From positions 1 to 23,501 of the forward strand of contig DAIMYJ010000044.1 of the NCBI GenBank assembly GCA_036734545.1: 23,501 nt of DNA. Direction: 5' to 3'. The notes beneath the pieces are model-generated. The model was not told the DNA's origin. It did no database searches and was given only the letters and a program-made list of their open reading frames with translations. Both the position numbers and the translations under genes were made by a program. Origin of the DNA: UBA7236 sp036734545. GTDB taxonomy: Bacteria > Bacteroidota > Bacteroidia > Chitinophagales > BACL12. Positions 1 to 7,279 of this stretch are shown piece after piece (within the stretch, counting starts at the first letter, position 1; the number at the start of each line of letters is the position of its first letter).

Positions 1-11
1 CGCACACATGA

Positions 12-65
12 ATCCGCCGCGGCGGAAACACACGAACACACCCATCCGCCGCAGCAGAAACACAC
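12..65. repeat. Imperfect direct repeat, two 22-bp units, 32-bp period
   Basis: Units at 12-33 and 44-65 match at 20 of 22 positions; both begin ATCCGCCGC and end GAAACACAC. The first unit contains a perfect 12-bp palindrome, CCGCCGCGGCGG (14-25), which the two substitutions in the second unit break. Bases 1-8 end in a similar ACAC stretch, so the array may continue to the left of the window. No gene covers it convincingly. Seen directly; role unknown. Confidence 0.55.
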
Positions 66-69
66 CTGA

Positions 70-125
70 GTACAAAAGTGTACATGTGTACAACTCCGTG
101 CATACCGCCTCTTGTACAGCGTACA
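70..125. repeat. Cluster of five GTACA words
   Basis: GTACA occurs at 70-74, 80-84, 88-92, 114-118 and 121-125. The second and third sit in TGTACATGTGTACA, which is close to self-complementary. The cluster lies in non-coding, A/C-rich sequence directly after the direct repeats. It could be a protein-binding cluster or drifted intergenic sequence; nothing in the window decides between them. Confidence 0.4.
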
Positions 126-181
126 CCTCCACACTACCTTTGGGTCATACAATAACAGCAAACACAATAACGTTTATCCTC

Positions 182-232
182 CACCCCGGAAATAAACAGA
201 AGACATAGATCCAACACCCCGGAAAAGACAGG
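182..232. repeat. Short direct repeat containing CCCCGGAAA
   Basis: ACCCCGGAAA is present at 183-192 and 216-225, each followed by a similar A-rich stretch ending in ACAG. The 33-base period is almost the same as that of the repeat at 12-65. It lies just upstream of the terminator at 250-280. Function unknown. Confidence 0.4.
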
Positions 233-249
233 TCAAGTATGAAAAGGAG

Positions 250-280
250 ACGGCCCCGATAACTCGGGGTCGTTTTTTTT
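250..280 (+). terminator. Strong Rho-independent terminator without a visible gene
   Basis: The arms 250-259 and 264-273 form a 10-bp stem (ACGGCCCCGA with TCGGGGTCGT, one G-T wobble) closed by a TAAC loop and followed by eight T (273-280). The polarity serves a plus-strand transcript coming from the left. No coding sequence ends nearby, so it should end either a gene left of the window with a long 3' UTR or a small RNA inside 70-280. Confidence 0.8.
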
Positions 281-526
281 ACCATATCTCTTACCAGTGG
301 GTTGTCGGTTCCGGTTGAAAGGATATATCGTGGGAGTGATGTTAGTTTCCGCGTATGTCTGTGCTTTCTCCTCCTACTCCGGCGTAAGACAGCCAAAGTG
401 CAAAAACGGTGAGTAAAATCACCTGTTCCGGAGGGGCATATGACATTTATATGACAATGACCAGTTGCCACCTAAAGAACTTTGCGCATCCGTTTTGCGT
501 AAATTGTCAGAGAAGAGGAAGCGACC
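281..526. other. Non-coding stretch upstream of hemA
   Basis: I see no gene, tRNA, rRNA or recognisable riboswitch here. It must contain the hemA promoter, but no exact TAnnTTTG box is present. The nearest candidate is GAACTTTG at 477-484, one mismatch, without an obvious -33 partner. An SD-like AGAGGAAG sits at 514-521. Confidence 0.5.
514..521 (+). promoter_or_regulatory. SD-like ribosome binding site that supports the hemA GTG start
   Basis: AGAGGAAG ends 5 nt before the GTG at 527. Shine-Dalgarno-like sites are uncommon among the genes of this window, so this one is useful evidence that hemA starts at GTG rather than at an internal ATG. Confidence 0.5.
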
Positions 527-1750
527 GTGAATCAGTATAAAGTACTTACCGTAACCCATAAGCAGGTACCCCTGGAAAACCTGCGCCATTTCCTGGTTCC
601 GGCCGACAAACAATCGGCCGATTACAGCGACAGGCTGCATGCGCTCAAGCATTCCATGGAATTGGATGAGCTCATGTATCTCAATACCTGCAACCGGGTA
701 ACGTACTTTTTCACCACCACGCGTCCCCTCGACAACGCCTTTACCACCGGATTCTTCAAGTCCGTGAATCCCGCTTTCGAAGCCTGCAACACGGTAAATG
801 CCACAGCCTATGAAGGCCTGGATGCTTTGCAGCACCTCTGCGAGGTTGGCGCATCACTCGATTCGATGGTGGTAGGGGAGCGCGAGATCATCCGCCAGCT
901 GCGGGTGGCCTACGAGGAGTCCAATGAGCTGCAACTGACCGGTGATGATATTCGCCTGGCCATGAAGATGCTCATCCCTGCCGCAAAACGTATCTACACG
1001 GAGACACGCATCGCCGATAAACCGGTATCAGTGGTTTCTCTGGCCGCATCCCGCCTCCGTGATCTCGACATCCCGCCGGATGCGCGTATCCTGTTCATCG
1101 GCGCCGGAGAGACCAATACGCATATGTCGGCCTACCTCAGGGACATGGGCTTCTCCCGATTCACCGTGTTCAACCGCACTTTTACGAATGCCGAAACCCT
1201 CGCTGCTAACCTCGAAGGTCAGGCCATGCCGCTCAGCGAACTCGCGGCATTCACAGGCGGCTTCGATGTGATCGTGACCTGCACAGGCTCGGTAGATCCC
1301 GTGCTCACGGAACCGATCTATACACAACTCCTGCAGGGCGACACTTCAAAAAAGGTGATCATCGATCTGGCCATTCCTGCAGATACCGATCCCTCCATAC
1401 CGGAAAACTTCCCGGTGGAATATATTCAGGTGGATGACCTGCGCACGATCGCCAGCCGTAACCTCAACCTCCGCAAGGCGGAAGTGGTAAAAGCCAAGCA
1501 CTTGGTGCATGAATTTGTGAAAGAATTCCAGAGCGTATATATCGAAAGGCTGGTGGAAAAAGCACACAGCCAGATCCCGATCAAACTGCGTGAGATCAGA
1601 AATAAAGCCGTTGACGAAGTGTATGCACGCGAAGTGGCACAACTAGACCCGCAGTCGCGTGAAGTGATGGACAAATTGCTGGATTATATGGAGAAGAAGT
1701 ATCTTGCCCTCACTATGGCTTCTTCCAAAAATGCCATGCGCAGACATTAA
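527..1750 (+). CDS. hemA: Glutamyl-tRNA reductase
   Basis: Catalyses the NADPH-dependent reduction of Glu-tRNA(Glu) to glutamate-1-semialdehyde, the first committed step of C5-pathway tetrapyrrole synthesis, in the cytoplasm. At 407 residues it has normal length. The N-terminal catalytic domain carries the NTCNR motif with the expected nucleophile Cys55, and the conserved VGERE stretch near residue 117. A Rossmann segment with LFIGAGET (about residues 189-196) should bind NADPH, and the C-terminal helical part matches the dimerisation domain. The start is GTG, supported by the SD-like AGAGGAAG five bases upstream. hemC-hemD follows after 2 bp, so the two are surely cotranscribed. hemL is not in the window. 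Confidence 0.95.
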   Translation: MNQYKVLTVTHKQVPLENLRHFLVPADKQSADYSDRLHALKHSMELDELMYLNTCNRVTYFFTTTRPLDNAFTTGFFKSVNPAFEACNTVNATAYEGLDALQHLCEVGASLDSMVVGEREIIRQLRVAYEESNELQLTGDDIRLAMKMLIPAAKRIYTETRIADKPVSVVSLAASRLRDLDIPPDARILFIGAGETNTHMSAYLRDMGFSRFTVFNRTFTNAETLAANLEGQAMPLSELAAFTGGFDVIVTCTGSVDPVLTEPIYTQLLQGDTSKKVIIDLAIPADTDPSIPENFPVEYIQVDDLRTIASRNLNLRKAEVVKAKHLVHEFVKEFQSVYIERLVEKAHSQIPIKLREIRNKAVDEVYAREVAQLDPQSREVMDKLLDYMEKKYLALTMASSKNAMRRH

Positions 1751-1752
1751 GG

Positions 1753-3321
1753 ATGGCTCAACGTACGAATCCCATCATCATCGGATCGCGGGGTAGCGAC
1801 CTCGCGTTGTGGCAGGCACATCATCTTCAGGATATGTTGCGTGCACAGGGCTATGCGTCTGAGATACGCATCATCAAGACCCAGGGCGATATGATCCAGC
1901 ATATCAGTCTGGAGAAACTCGAAGGCAAAGGCTTTTTCACCAAAGAGATAGAAGACGCCCTGCTGCAGGGATCCATCGACGTGGCGGTGCATTCGCATAA
2001 AGACCTGCCCACCGTGTCTGCACCGGGACTGGTCATCGCAGCTGTTTCAGAGCGGGAAGATCCTGCCGAATTATTGCTCATCCGAAAAGAAAGAACGGAT
2101 ACCACGCTGCCGCTGCAACTCATGCATGGTGCAGTGGTAGGTACCTCCAGTTCCAGACGACATATACAGATCGCGCTGCAGCGTCCCGATATTCAACTGT
2201 CTGATATCCGCGGTAACGTGCCCACTCGGGTACAAAAACTCCGCGACGGAAAATATGATGCCATCGTGCTGGCCTATGCCGGCGTGCATCGATTGCAATT
2301 ACCGCTGGATGATCTCCACGTGGTGAAATTATCGCCATATACATTCATCCCCGCACCTGCTCAGGGTGTGTTAGCCTTCCAGTGCAGGGAAGAAGATACT
2401 GACATGCGCTCGATATTGCAACAACTGCATGTTACCGCTGTTGCTGAAACGATATTTGTGGAAAGGCAGCTCTTGCATCTCTTCAACGGCGGTTGTCACA
2501 TGCCGCTTGGCGCTTATTGTTACCGTAGTGGCGACTACCTGCATGCCTGGGCAGTGCAGGCCGCAGATAGGGCAGGCGTGGTGCGGAGATTATATCGACG
2601 TGATACGAATGCCGAAGCGCTCACGGCGGAAATGTTCCGTCGCCTGCGCAGTGCAGCCGGTCGTTCGGTACTCATCACCTCCGCAGAAGAGGCAGCCACA
2701 GCGGCTGTTGCCATTTTACAACATGGCGGTTATGCCGTACATGCGCACACATTCCTGGACCTCCGACCGGTGCCATTTTCATTCGATGCCGGTGCATGCG
2801 ACTGGTTGTTCTTTACCAGTAAAACAGGTGTGCGCAGTTTCTTCGATCAGTATGGTGAGTTGCCACAGCATGTGCGTATCGCTGCCATCGGAGATGAAAC
2901 AGCGCAGGTGATCCGTCAGCGTGGCCATACGGTGCATTTTGCAGGGACAGGTAATGTGGCAGGCACGGCAGAGCGATTCAGCACCATAGCAGCAGGCAGT
3001 CGCGTGGTATTCGCCGGTGCGGAAAGATCGCGGGAAGCCATACGTGATGCCGTTCGCCGCTACGCAAATGTTTCGGAGCTGATCGTCTACACCAATACGC
3101 AGGTGCCGTCCGCAGTACCCATCGCCGATATCCTGGCGTTCACCAGTCCTATGCAGGCCGACGGCTTCCTGGCGGTCAACACCCCCGACCCCGGTCATAC
3201 GATCGTGGCCATCGGTGAGACCACGGCGCAGCATCTGGCGGAAAAGGGCTTTCACAATGTGCATGTGCCGCCGGTAACCTCCCTCACCGGCATGGCGGAA
3301 TATATCTGCGGCATGCTGTAA
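1753..3321 (+). CDS. hemC-hemD: Fused porphobilinogen deaminase / uroporphyrinogen-III synthase
   Basis: The 522-residue protein joins two consecutive heme enzymes. Residues 1 to about 300 are hydroxymethylbilane synthase: the SHKD motif gives the catalytic Asp84, SSSRR (132-136) and the RGNVPTR stretch near 153-159 are typical, and NGGCHMPLGAY holds Cys248, the attachment site of the dipyrromethane cofactor. From about residue 304 (SVLITS) it becomes uroporphyrinogen-III synthase, with a TSKTGVRSF segment and AIGDETA / AIGETTA stretches, about 219 residues and slightly short for the family. Coupling could pass the unstable linear tetrapyrrole directly to ring closure; that is inference. It starts 2 bp after hemA with no SD-like site, suggesting translational coupling. 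Sequence across the junction is continuous, so I read a true fusion. Confidence 0.93.
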   Translation: MAQRTNPIIIGSRGSDLALWQAHHLQDMLRAQGYASEIRIIKTQGDMIQHISLEKLEGKGFFTKEIEDALLQGSIDVAVHSHKDLPTVSAPGLVIAAVSEREDPAELLLIRKERTDTTLPLQLMHGAVVGTSSSRRHIQIALQRPDIQLSDIRGNVPTRVQKLRDGKYDAIVLAYAGVHRLQLPLDDLHVVKLSPYTFIPAPAQGVLAFQCREEDTDMRSILQQLHVTAVAETIFVERQLLHLFNGGCHMPLGAYCYRSGDYLHAWAVQAADRAGVVRRLYRRDTNAEALTAEMFRRLRSAAGRSVLITSAEEAATAAVAILQHGGYAVHAHTFLDLRPVPFSFDAGACDWLFFTSKTGVRSFFDQYGELPQHVRIAAIGDETAQVIRQRGHTVHFAGTGNVAGTAERFSTIAAGSRVVFAGAERSREAIRDAVRRYANVSELIVYTNTQVPSAVPIADILAFTSPMQADGFLAVNTPDPGHTIVAIGETTAQHLAEKGFHNVHVPPVTSLTGMAEYICGML

Positions 3322-3374
3322 TATCCTGTTTGTAACACAGTTCGACACCGGCATGTGCTATGCCGTGGAATCCG

Positions 3375-3382
3375 TAATTTTG
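3375..3382 (+). promoter_or_regulatory. Bacteroidota -7 box of the radical SAM gene
   Basis: TAATTTTG matches TAnnTTTG exactly and lies 4 nt before the ATG at 3387. A transcript from it would be leaderless or nearly so. A perfect inverted repeat (CGGCAT, 5-nt loop, ATGCCG; 3349-3365) lies 9 nt upstream, over the expected -33 region. Confidence 0.65.
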
Positions 3383-3386
3383 CGCC

Positions 3387-4493
3387 ATGGCGTTCGGCAT
3401 CAACAGCAGAAGGATACGGAAGGCGATCAGGCGATTGAAGAGTTTGCCGGGCGGATGGGATTTTTTTCGCTACACTTCCAATAAAGCTTACGGTTCGTAC
3501 CTGCGGCTGATCAAAAGCACCAAAGTGGCGCACCCGTCCTCCATTATGCTGGAGGTGACCAATCACTGCAACCTGAAGTGCATTACCTGCCCGCGTGAAT
3601 ATGCGTACGGCGAGGAGATGGACAAGGGATTCATGGATATCGCGCAACTGAAAAAAGTGATCGATGAAGCATATCCGTACATCGATTCGGTAGGTCTTAC
3701 CGGTTTGGGTGAAACACTTTTATATAAGCAGTTGCCGGAAGCGTTGCGCTATATCCGTTCCAAGAACAAAGGCATCATCACCACTATATCCATCAACGCA
3801 CACCTGCCGAACAGCGTGGAGTTGGTAAAAGAGATCGCCGATCATCTGGATACGCTGCAGATCTCCATGGATGGAGTAGGGGAGGTGTATGAACAGGTGC
3901 GCCTGCGCGGTGAGTTCCCGCTCTTTTATGATAACGTGAAGAAGATCGTGGAATATTGCCGCGATAAACGCGCGGATGTGATGTTCAACTTCGTGGCCAT
4001 CAAAGAGAATTATTTCAACATGGCCGAAGTGGTGGAGATCGCCAGCGAATTAGGTGTCGATTATGTGAATGTAACACCCTTCAATGTAGCCGCCGTTACC
4101 GCACATGATATCAGCTATTACGAATTCTTCCACACCGAAGCATTCAAAGCGGAATTGAAGCGCGCCAAGGAAGCGGCTGACCGGGTTAAGAATGTGGAAC
4201 TTACCATCTGGGATATCAAAACGCCGAACACTTTTCAAAAGTGTCATTTGCCCTGGAGCCATTTCTATATTTCCTGGGATGGTTATGCCACACCCTGCTG
4301 CGCAAAGCCGTTTCCGAAAGAACTCAACTTCGGGAATATTTTCGATGATGGCCTCATGCATTGTCTCAATACACCCGGCTATCGTCAGTTCCGTCAGATG
4401 TGGTACGAGAATAAAACGCCGCAGTTCTGTGAGAAATGCCACATGGTGGACCTGAAGCCTATCGAGCTGCCGTTTGAGCTGCCGGTGAACTGA
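3387..4493 (+). CDS. Radical SAM protein with SPASM-type C-terminal cluster
   Basis: A 368-residue radical SAM enzyme. CNLKCITCP holds Cys61, Cys65 and Cys68, the CX3CX2C ligands of the SAM-cleaving 4Fe-4S cluster. TGLGET (105-110) and SMDG (160-163) match the usual GxGE-like and later barrel motifs. The C-terminal part has Cys286, Cys304, Cys305, Cys348 and Cys351, a SPASM-like pattern (CC...CxxC) expected to bind an auxiliary cluster, as in peptide-modifying enzymes and some heme, cofactor or sugar pathways. No peptide substrate or partner gene lies nearby. It has its own promoter but follows hemA-hemCD on the same strand. HemN, HemZ and HemW have different motifs, so I do not assign it to heme synthesis. 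Substrate unknown. Confidence 0.88.
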   Translation: MAFGINSRRIRKAIRRLKSLPGGWDFFRYTSNKAYGSYLRLIKSTKVAHPSSIMLEVTNHCNLKCITCPREYAYGEEMDKGFMDIAQLKKVIDEAYPYIDSVGLTGLGETLLYKQLPEALRYIRSKNKGIITTISINAHLPNSVELVKEIADHLDTLQISMDGVGEVYEQVRLRGEFPLFYDNVKKIVEYCRDKRADVMFNFVAIKENYFNMAEVVEIASELGVDYVNVTPFNVAAVTAHDISYYEFFHTEAFKAELKRAKEAADRVKNVELTIWDIKTPNTFQKCHLPWSHFYISWDGYATPCCAKPFPKELNFGNIFDDGLMHCLNTPGYRQFRQMWYENKTPQFCEKCHMVDLKPIELPFELPVN

Positions 4494-4709
4494 TCACAAC
4501 CAGAGGTCGCGTATGATCGCATAGGCCAGCGCCACCGCCGCAAGCGGAAAGAGGAAACGAAAACGTTTTTTACTCCGCACGAATAGGGCCTCCCACCGCG
4601 CCTGTGTCTCAGCATCGGCCTTCCAGACACCCCACATCCACAGCGAACCTGCTGTAAAGAACAACAGGCCCAGGCAATTCACAATTAACATAAAGGTAGC
4701 TGATGGCAT
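4494..4709 (-). CDS. Small two-helix membrane protein
   Basis: A 71-residue protein from ATG 4709, or 65 residues from ATG 4691; the sequence does not decide. There are two hydrophobic stretches: one near the N-terminus (LIVNCLGLLFFTAGSLW) and one near the C-terminus (FLFPLAAVALAYAII). They are joined by a charged segment with ARWEALF and the basic SKKRFRF, so both ends probably face the same side. I do not recognise a function. Its stop abuts the radical SAM stop, both lying in a TGATCA hexamer (4491-4496). An upstream ATG at 4814 is in frame but would run through the divergent gene's start and signal peptide, so I rejected it. Confidence 0.6.
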   Translation of the reverse strand: MPSATFMLIVNCLGLLFFTAGSLWMWGVWKADAETQARWEALFVRSKKRFRFLFPLAAVALAYAIIRDLWL

Positions 4710-4724
4710 ATAGGACTGAAATTG

Positions 4725-4732
4725 TATTTTTG
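4725..4732 (+). promoter_or_regulatory. -7 box of the outer-membrane protein gene
   Basis: TATTTTTG matches TAnnTTTG and ends 3 nt before the ATG at 4736. It decides the start: the in-frame ATG at 4703 lies upstream of the box, while 4736 begins a clean signal peptide. Confidence 0.7.
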
Positions 4733-4735
4733 GGT

Positions 4736-5587
4736 ATGCACCGTAAAAATACACTTTGCCTGTGGTATTCTCTGCTTCTCTTCCCGGTTTGCACTTTCGC
4801 GCAGTCCTGGACACTTCCGGCCTCGGAGTTCTATGTGAATGTGTCGCATAGCGTGCTCAGCTACGATCGCGCGTTTGACGCCTCAGGAGAGATCAGCGAC
4901 CTGCCGGTCACAGTAAGTGATCGCACCATACAGGCTACGGTGCAGTATGGCGTTACCGACCGGTTGACCGCTGAGGTACGCCTGCCGTATAAGATGCTGG
5001 AGACATCCGGAGACCCTGCGGTGTTCAATAGTTATCCCGGACAGTATATTGAATTGGGCAGTTTATCGGCATTGGGAAATGTGGAAGCGGGTGTGATCTA
5101 TAAATTCTATACCGATAAACCCATACTCACCGCCAGCATGTTCGTTGAAGCGCTCACTGCTCAGCACAATTATATCTCGGGCCTGCAAACCGGTTTCAAC
5201 AGTTGGGCCGTACGCCCCGGTATCGGCGCAGGATGGACACATGGTCCGAGCTGGATGCAGTTCTATCTGGGTACTTCACTGCGCACGAATGATTACAGCC
5301 ATGCGGCGATTTCAAATCTCGAGATCGGCTATAAGCCCGCCGATTACTTATATGCAGCCCTCGCATTTGACGTGCGACAGTCGTTCGGCAACGGTGGCGA
5401 TTGCGATTGCACCACCGATGTTACGGCCTTATACATGAGTGAACAGGAATATCTCGGTATTGCCCTGAAAGGCGGATTTGAAGTGGGTGCGCTAGGATTC
5501 AACTTTGCCTATCATGCGGCCATGACTGCTGCTAATGCAGCTGCTGTAGGCGTGCCGGTGTTCGGTATTCAGTATCGGTCGAACTGA
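4736..5587 (+). CDS. Secreted protein, probable outer-membrane beta-barrel
   Basis: 283 residues. Residues 1-23 form a signal peptide (basic start, hydrophobic core, cleavage after FAQ). The mature part is rich in alternating aromatic/hydrophobic patterns with repeated segments such as VQYGVTDRLTAEVRLPY, VEAGVIYKF and FYLGTSLRT, as in transporter-like or phenol-degradation-type outer-membrane barrels. There is an unusual DCDC pair of cysteines at 222-225. No soluble enzyme motif is seen. The promoter 3 nt upstream fixes the start. The 3' end overlaps the convergent coaE by 19 bp. The barrel assignment is inference from pattern and signal peptide; ligand unknown. Confidence 0.75.
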   Translation: MHRKNTLCLWYSLLLFPVCTFAQSWTLPASEFYVNVSHSVLSYDRAFDASGEISDLPVTVSDRTIQATVQYGVTDRLTAEVRLPYKMLETSGDPAVFNSYPGQYIELGSLSALGNVEAGVIYKFYTDKPILTASMFVEALTAQHNYISGLQTGFNSWAVRPGIGAGWTHGPSWMQFYLGTSLRTNDYSHAAISNLEIGYKPADYLYAALAFDVRQSFGNGGDCDCTTDVTALYMSEQEYLGIALKGGFEVGALGFNFAYHAAMTAANAAAVGVPVFGIQYRSN

Positions 5588-6174
5588 TCCTGCTTTTTAC
5601 TCAGCTCTAAGAGTTTTTCGTGGATGCTCAGCACCTGCTGAATGAGCGGTGCAGTGCCATCATTGTAAATGATGAAGTCGCTCAGCTCCACTTTTTCCGC
5701 TTCCGCCATCTGATTGCTCAGCCGCGCTTTGACCTCTTCTAATGTGCTGCCATCGCGCTTTTGAATGCGCTGTATGCGGAGGGCTACCGGCGCTGTCACA
5801 CAAATGATCTTGTCCAGTTTTTTATAACTGCCGGATTCGAAGAGCAGTGCAGCTTCCTTGATCACATACGGATGCTCACTGTGTCGCTGCATCCATTTCT
5901 CACCGTCTTTCAATACGGCAGGGTGAACAATAGCATTATATTTTTTCAGGAATTCGGGTTCGTGAAACACTACATGCGCTACTCTTTTTTTATCGAGTGC
6001 GTTGTTCGCATCATACACATCATCGCCAAACAATTCTTTTACCTTGCGTATCACCTCCGCGTCTGTCTGCAGGATATCCTTGGCGCGGTCATCGGCATAA
6101 TATACGGGCACACCCAGCACTTCAAATATCTTGCACACAGTGGTTTTACCACTGCCCATATTGCCGGTGACGCC
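5569..6174 (-). CDS. coaE: Dephospho-CoA kinase, start lost in the N gap
   Basis: Phosphorylates the 3'-OH of dephospho-CoA, the last step of coenzyme A synthesis. The visible 201 residues begin inside the first strand: GVTGNMGSGKTT is the Walker A loop, ADD (27-29) and VHP (83-85) lie in the expected substrate/lid region, and KRDG (139-142) fits the lid. By comparison with the family only about 3-6 N-terminal residues are missing, hidden in 6175-6274. It is the last gene of the nusB operon. Its stop (5569-5571) lies inside the convergent barrel gene, giving a 19-bp tail-to-tail overlap. The open frame that joins it to YbbR across the Ns is an artefact. Confidence 0.9.
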   Translation of the reverse strand, partial: GVTGNMGSGKTTVCKIFEVLGVPVYYADDRAKDILQTDAEVIRKVKELFGDDVYDANNALDKKRVAHVVFHEPEFLKKYNAIVHPAVLKDGEKWMQRHSEHPYVIKEAALLFESGSYKKLDKIICVTAPVALRIQRIQKRDGSTLEEVKARLSNQMAEAEKVELSDFIIYNDGTAPLIQQVLSIHEKLLELSKKQDQFDRY

Positions 6175-6274
6175 NNNNNNNNNNNNNNNNNNNNNNNNNN
6201 NNNNNNNNNNNNNNNNNNNNNNNNNNNNNNNNNNNNNNNNNNNNNNNNNNNNNNNNNNNNNNNNNNNNNNNNNN
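6175..6274. other. Assembly gap, exactly 100 N
   Basis: A placeholder gap between the ybbR and coaE parts. Exactly 100 N usually means an unknown gap size. Family lengths suggest that about 110 YbbR residues plus a few CoaE residues are missing, that is nearer 350 bp than 100. Confidence 0.97.
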
Positions 6275-6894
6275 TCGGGGTAATCCGATTCTGTTAATGG
6301 GACGATCCCGGTCGTTGCGGAATCGGCATGCGGGGAGATCGGTTCAGTACTCCATTGAAGGATGTTGCGCAATACGCTCTCAGGGCCGGTTAAAGCAACG
6401 CTGTCAGGCACTATGCTTACACTGTCGAAATATACCGGAAGTTCAGGATTTACCGCCGTCAGATACACGGGGACCATTTTCGTGATCCGCGGTTCGAGGT
6501 GCAGCAGGATGGTGTCCGGACTGATATGCAACACCTGAATATCCGAGGGCAAGTCGGCAATAAATAACTCTTTCCGGTTATTGGTGATAAAGGCCTCTAG
6601 CGCATCGGCATCCGACATGTCTATCTGCAGTGAACGCGCATTAAAGCCTTCGCGGATGAGCTGCCAGCCGGTAGTTTGCACCAACAAACGGGCTTCGGCC
6701 GGTAGTTTGCGCGTAGTGGTTTGATCGGCAGGCAGATCGTAATCAAGTGAAACGATCACCTCCGATTCAAATTGACCGGATAGGGTAGTGAACAGCCACA
6801 GCACTGCCGACACGCCGATACAGGCAAGAATGCGGATCAACCGCTTCCCTTTGCCGTTGCCGGCCTGCTCTGCACTGCGGGAGGCATGCTCCAT
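6275..6894 (-). CDS. ybbR: YbbR-like protein, 3' end lost in the N gap
   Basis: 206 complete codons are visible. A basic N-terminus (about 14-21) leads into one membrane helix (about 20-38), and the rest is outside with beta-rich YbbR (CdaR-type) repeats, for example LPAEARLLVQTTGW and DTILLHLEPRITKMVPVYL. In Firmicutes the relative CdaR regulates the diadenylate cyclase CdaA; in Bacteroidota the gene usually sits between yajC and coaE, as here, and I do not infer c-di-AMP control because no cyclase gene is present. It begins 12 bp after yajC. Roughly one third of a typical Bacteroidota YbbR is missing into the gap. Confidence 0.85.
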
Positions 6895-6906
6895 GCCTGT
6901 CGGGCT

Positions 6907-7251
6907 TTAAGATTGCTGCTTGCGCGCCATCATCGCCTTGGTGAAATCCAGTGAGATCACGGATTTTTCGATGCGCACCTTGGTGTTCGCATCCACTTCC
7001 AGCAGGTAGGTGTCTTCATCTACCTTCAGGATCTTGCCGTGCACACCGCCGATGGTAACCACCTTGTCGCCCACCTTGATCTCATTCAGGAATGCCTTCT
7101 GCTCCTTCGCTTTTTTGGATTGCGGACGGATCATGAAGAAATACAGTATCAGAAAGAAGAGCACAAAAAAGGCAATGCTCATGAAGCTGGAAGCGCCGGA
7201 GGCATCTCCTTCCGGAGGTGGAGCCATTAAAAACAGGTTGGACAATTGCAT
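6907..7251 (-). CDS. yajC: Preprotein translocase accessory subunit YajC
   Basis: 114 residues, normal length. One membrane helix lies at about residues 24-41 (FMSIAFFVLFFLILYFF), followed by the diagnostic MIRPQSKKAKEQ and a small cytoplasmic domain containing VGDKVVTIGGVHGKI. YajC joins SecDF in the Sec export complex. It is preceded by the DUF1573 gene (28-bp gap) and followed by ybbR (12-bp gap), an order common in this phylum. No separate promoter is evident. Confidence 0.95.
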   Translation of the reverse strand: MQLSNLFLMAPPPEGDASGASSFMSIAFFVLFFLILYFFMIRPQSKKAKEQKAFLNEIKVGDKVVTIGGVHGKILKVDEDTYLLEVDANTKVRIEKSVISLDFTKAMMARKQQS

Positions 7252-7279
7252 AGTATGAAAATGATGATTGAGTTAAATA

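Noticed and set aside
12..65. Possible CRISPR array
   Set aside because: Only two imperfect units with a 10-bp spacer and no cas genes; not CRISPR-like.
8..208. Plus-strand open frame at the left edge
   Set aside because: It runs over the direct repeats, has Thr/His/Arg-rich low-complexity composition and resembles no family.
145..471. Minus-strand open frame opposite the hemA upstream region
   Set aside because: It crosses the strong terminator, has Cys/Arg/His-rich composition typical of a chance frame and has no promoter.
5569..6894. A single 441-residue YbbR-CoaE protein
   Set aside because: The two parts are unrelated families joined only through 100 N; each is normally a separate gene in this order.
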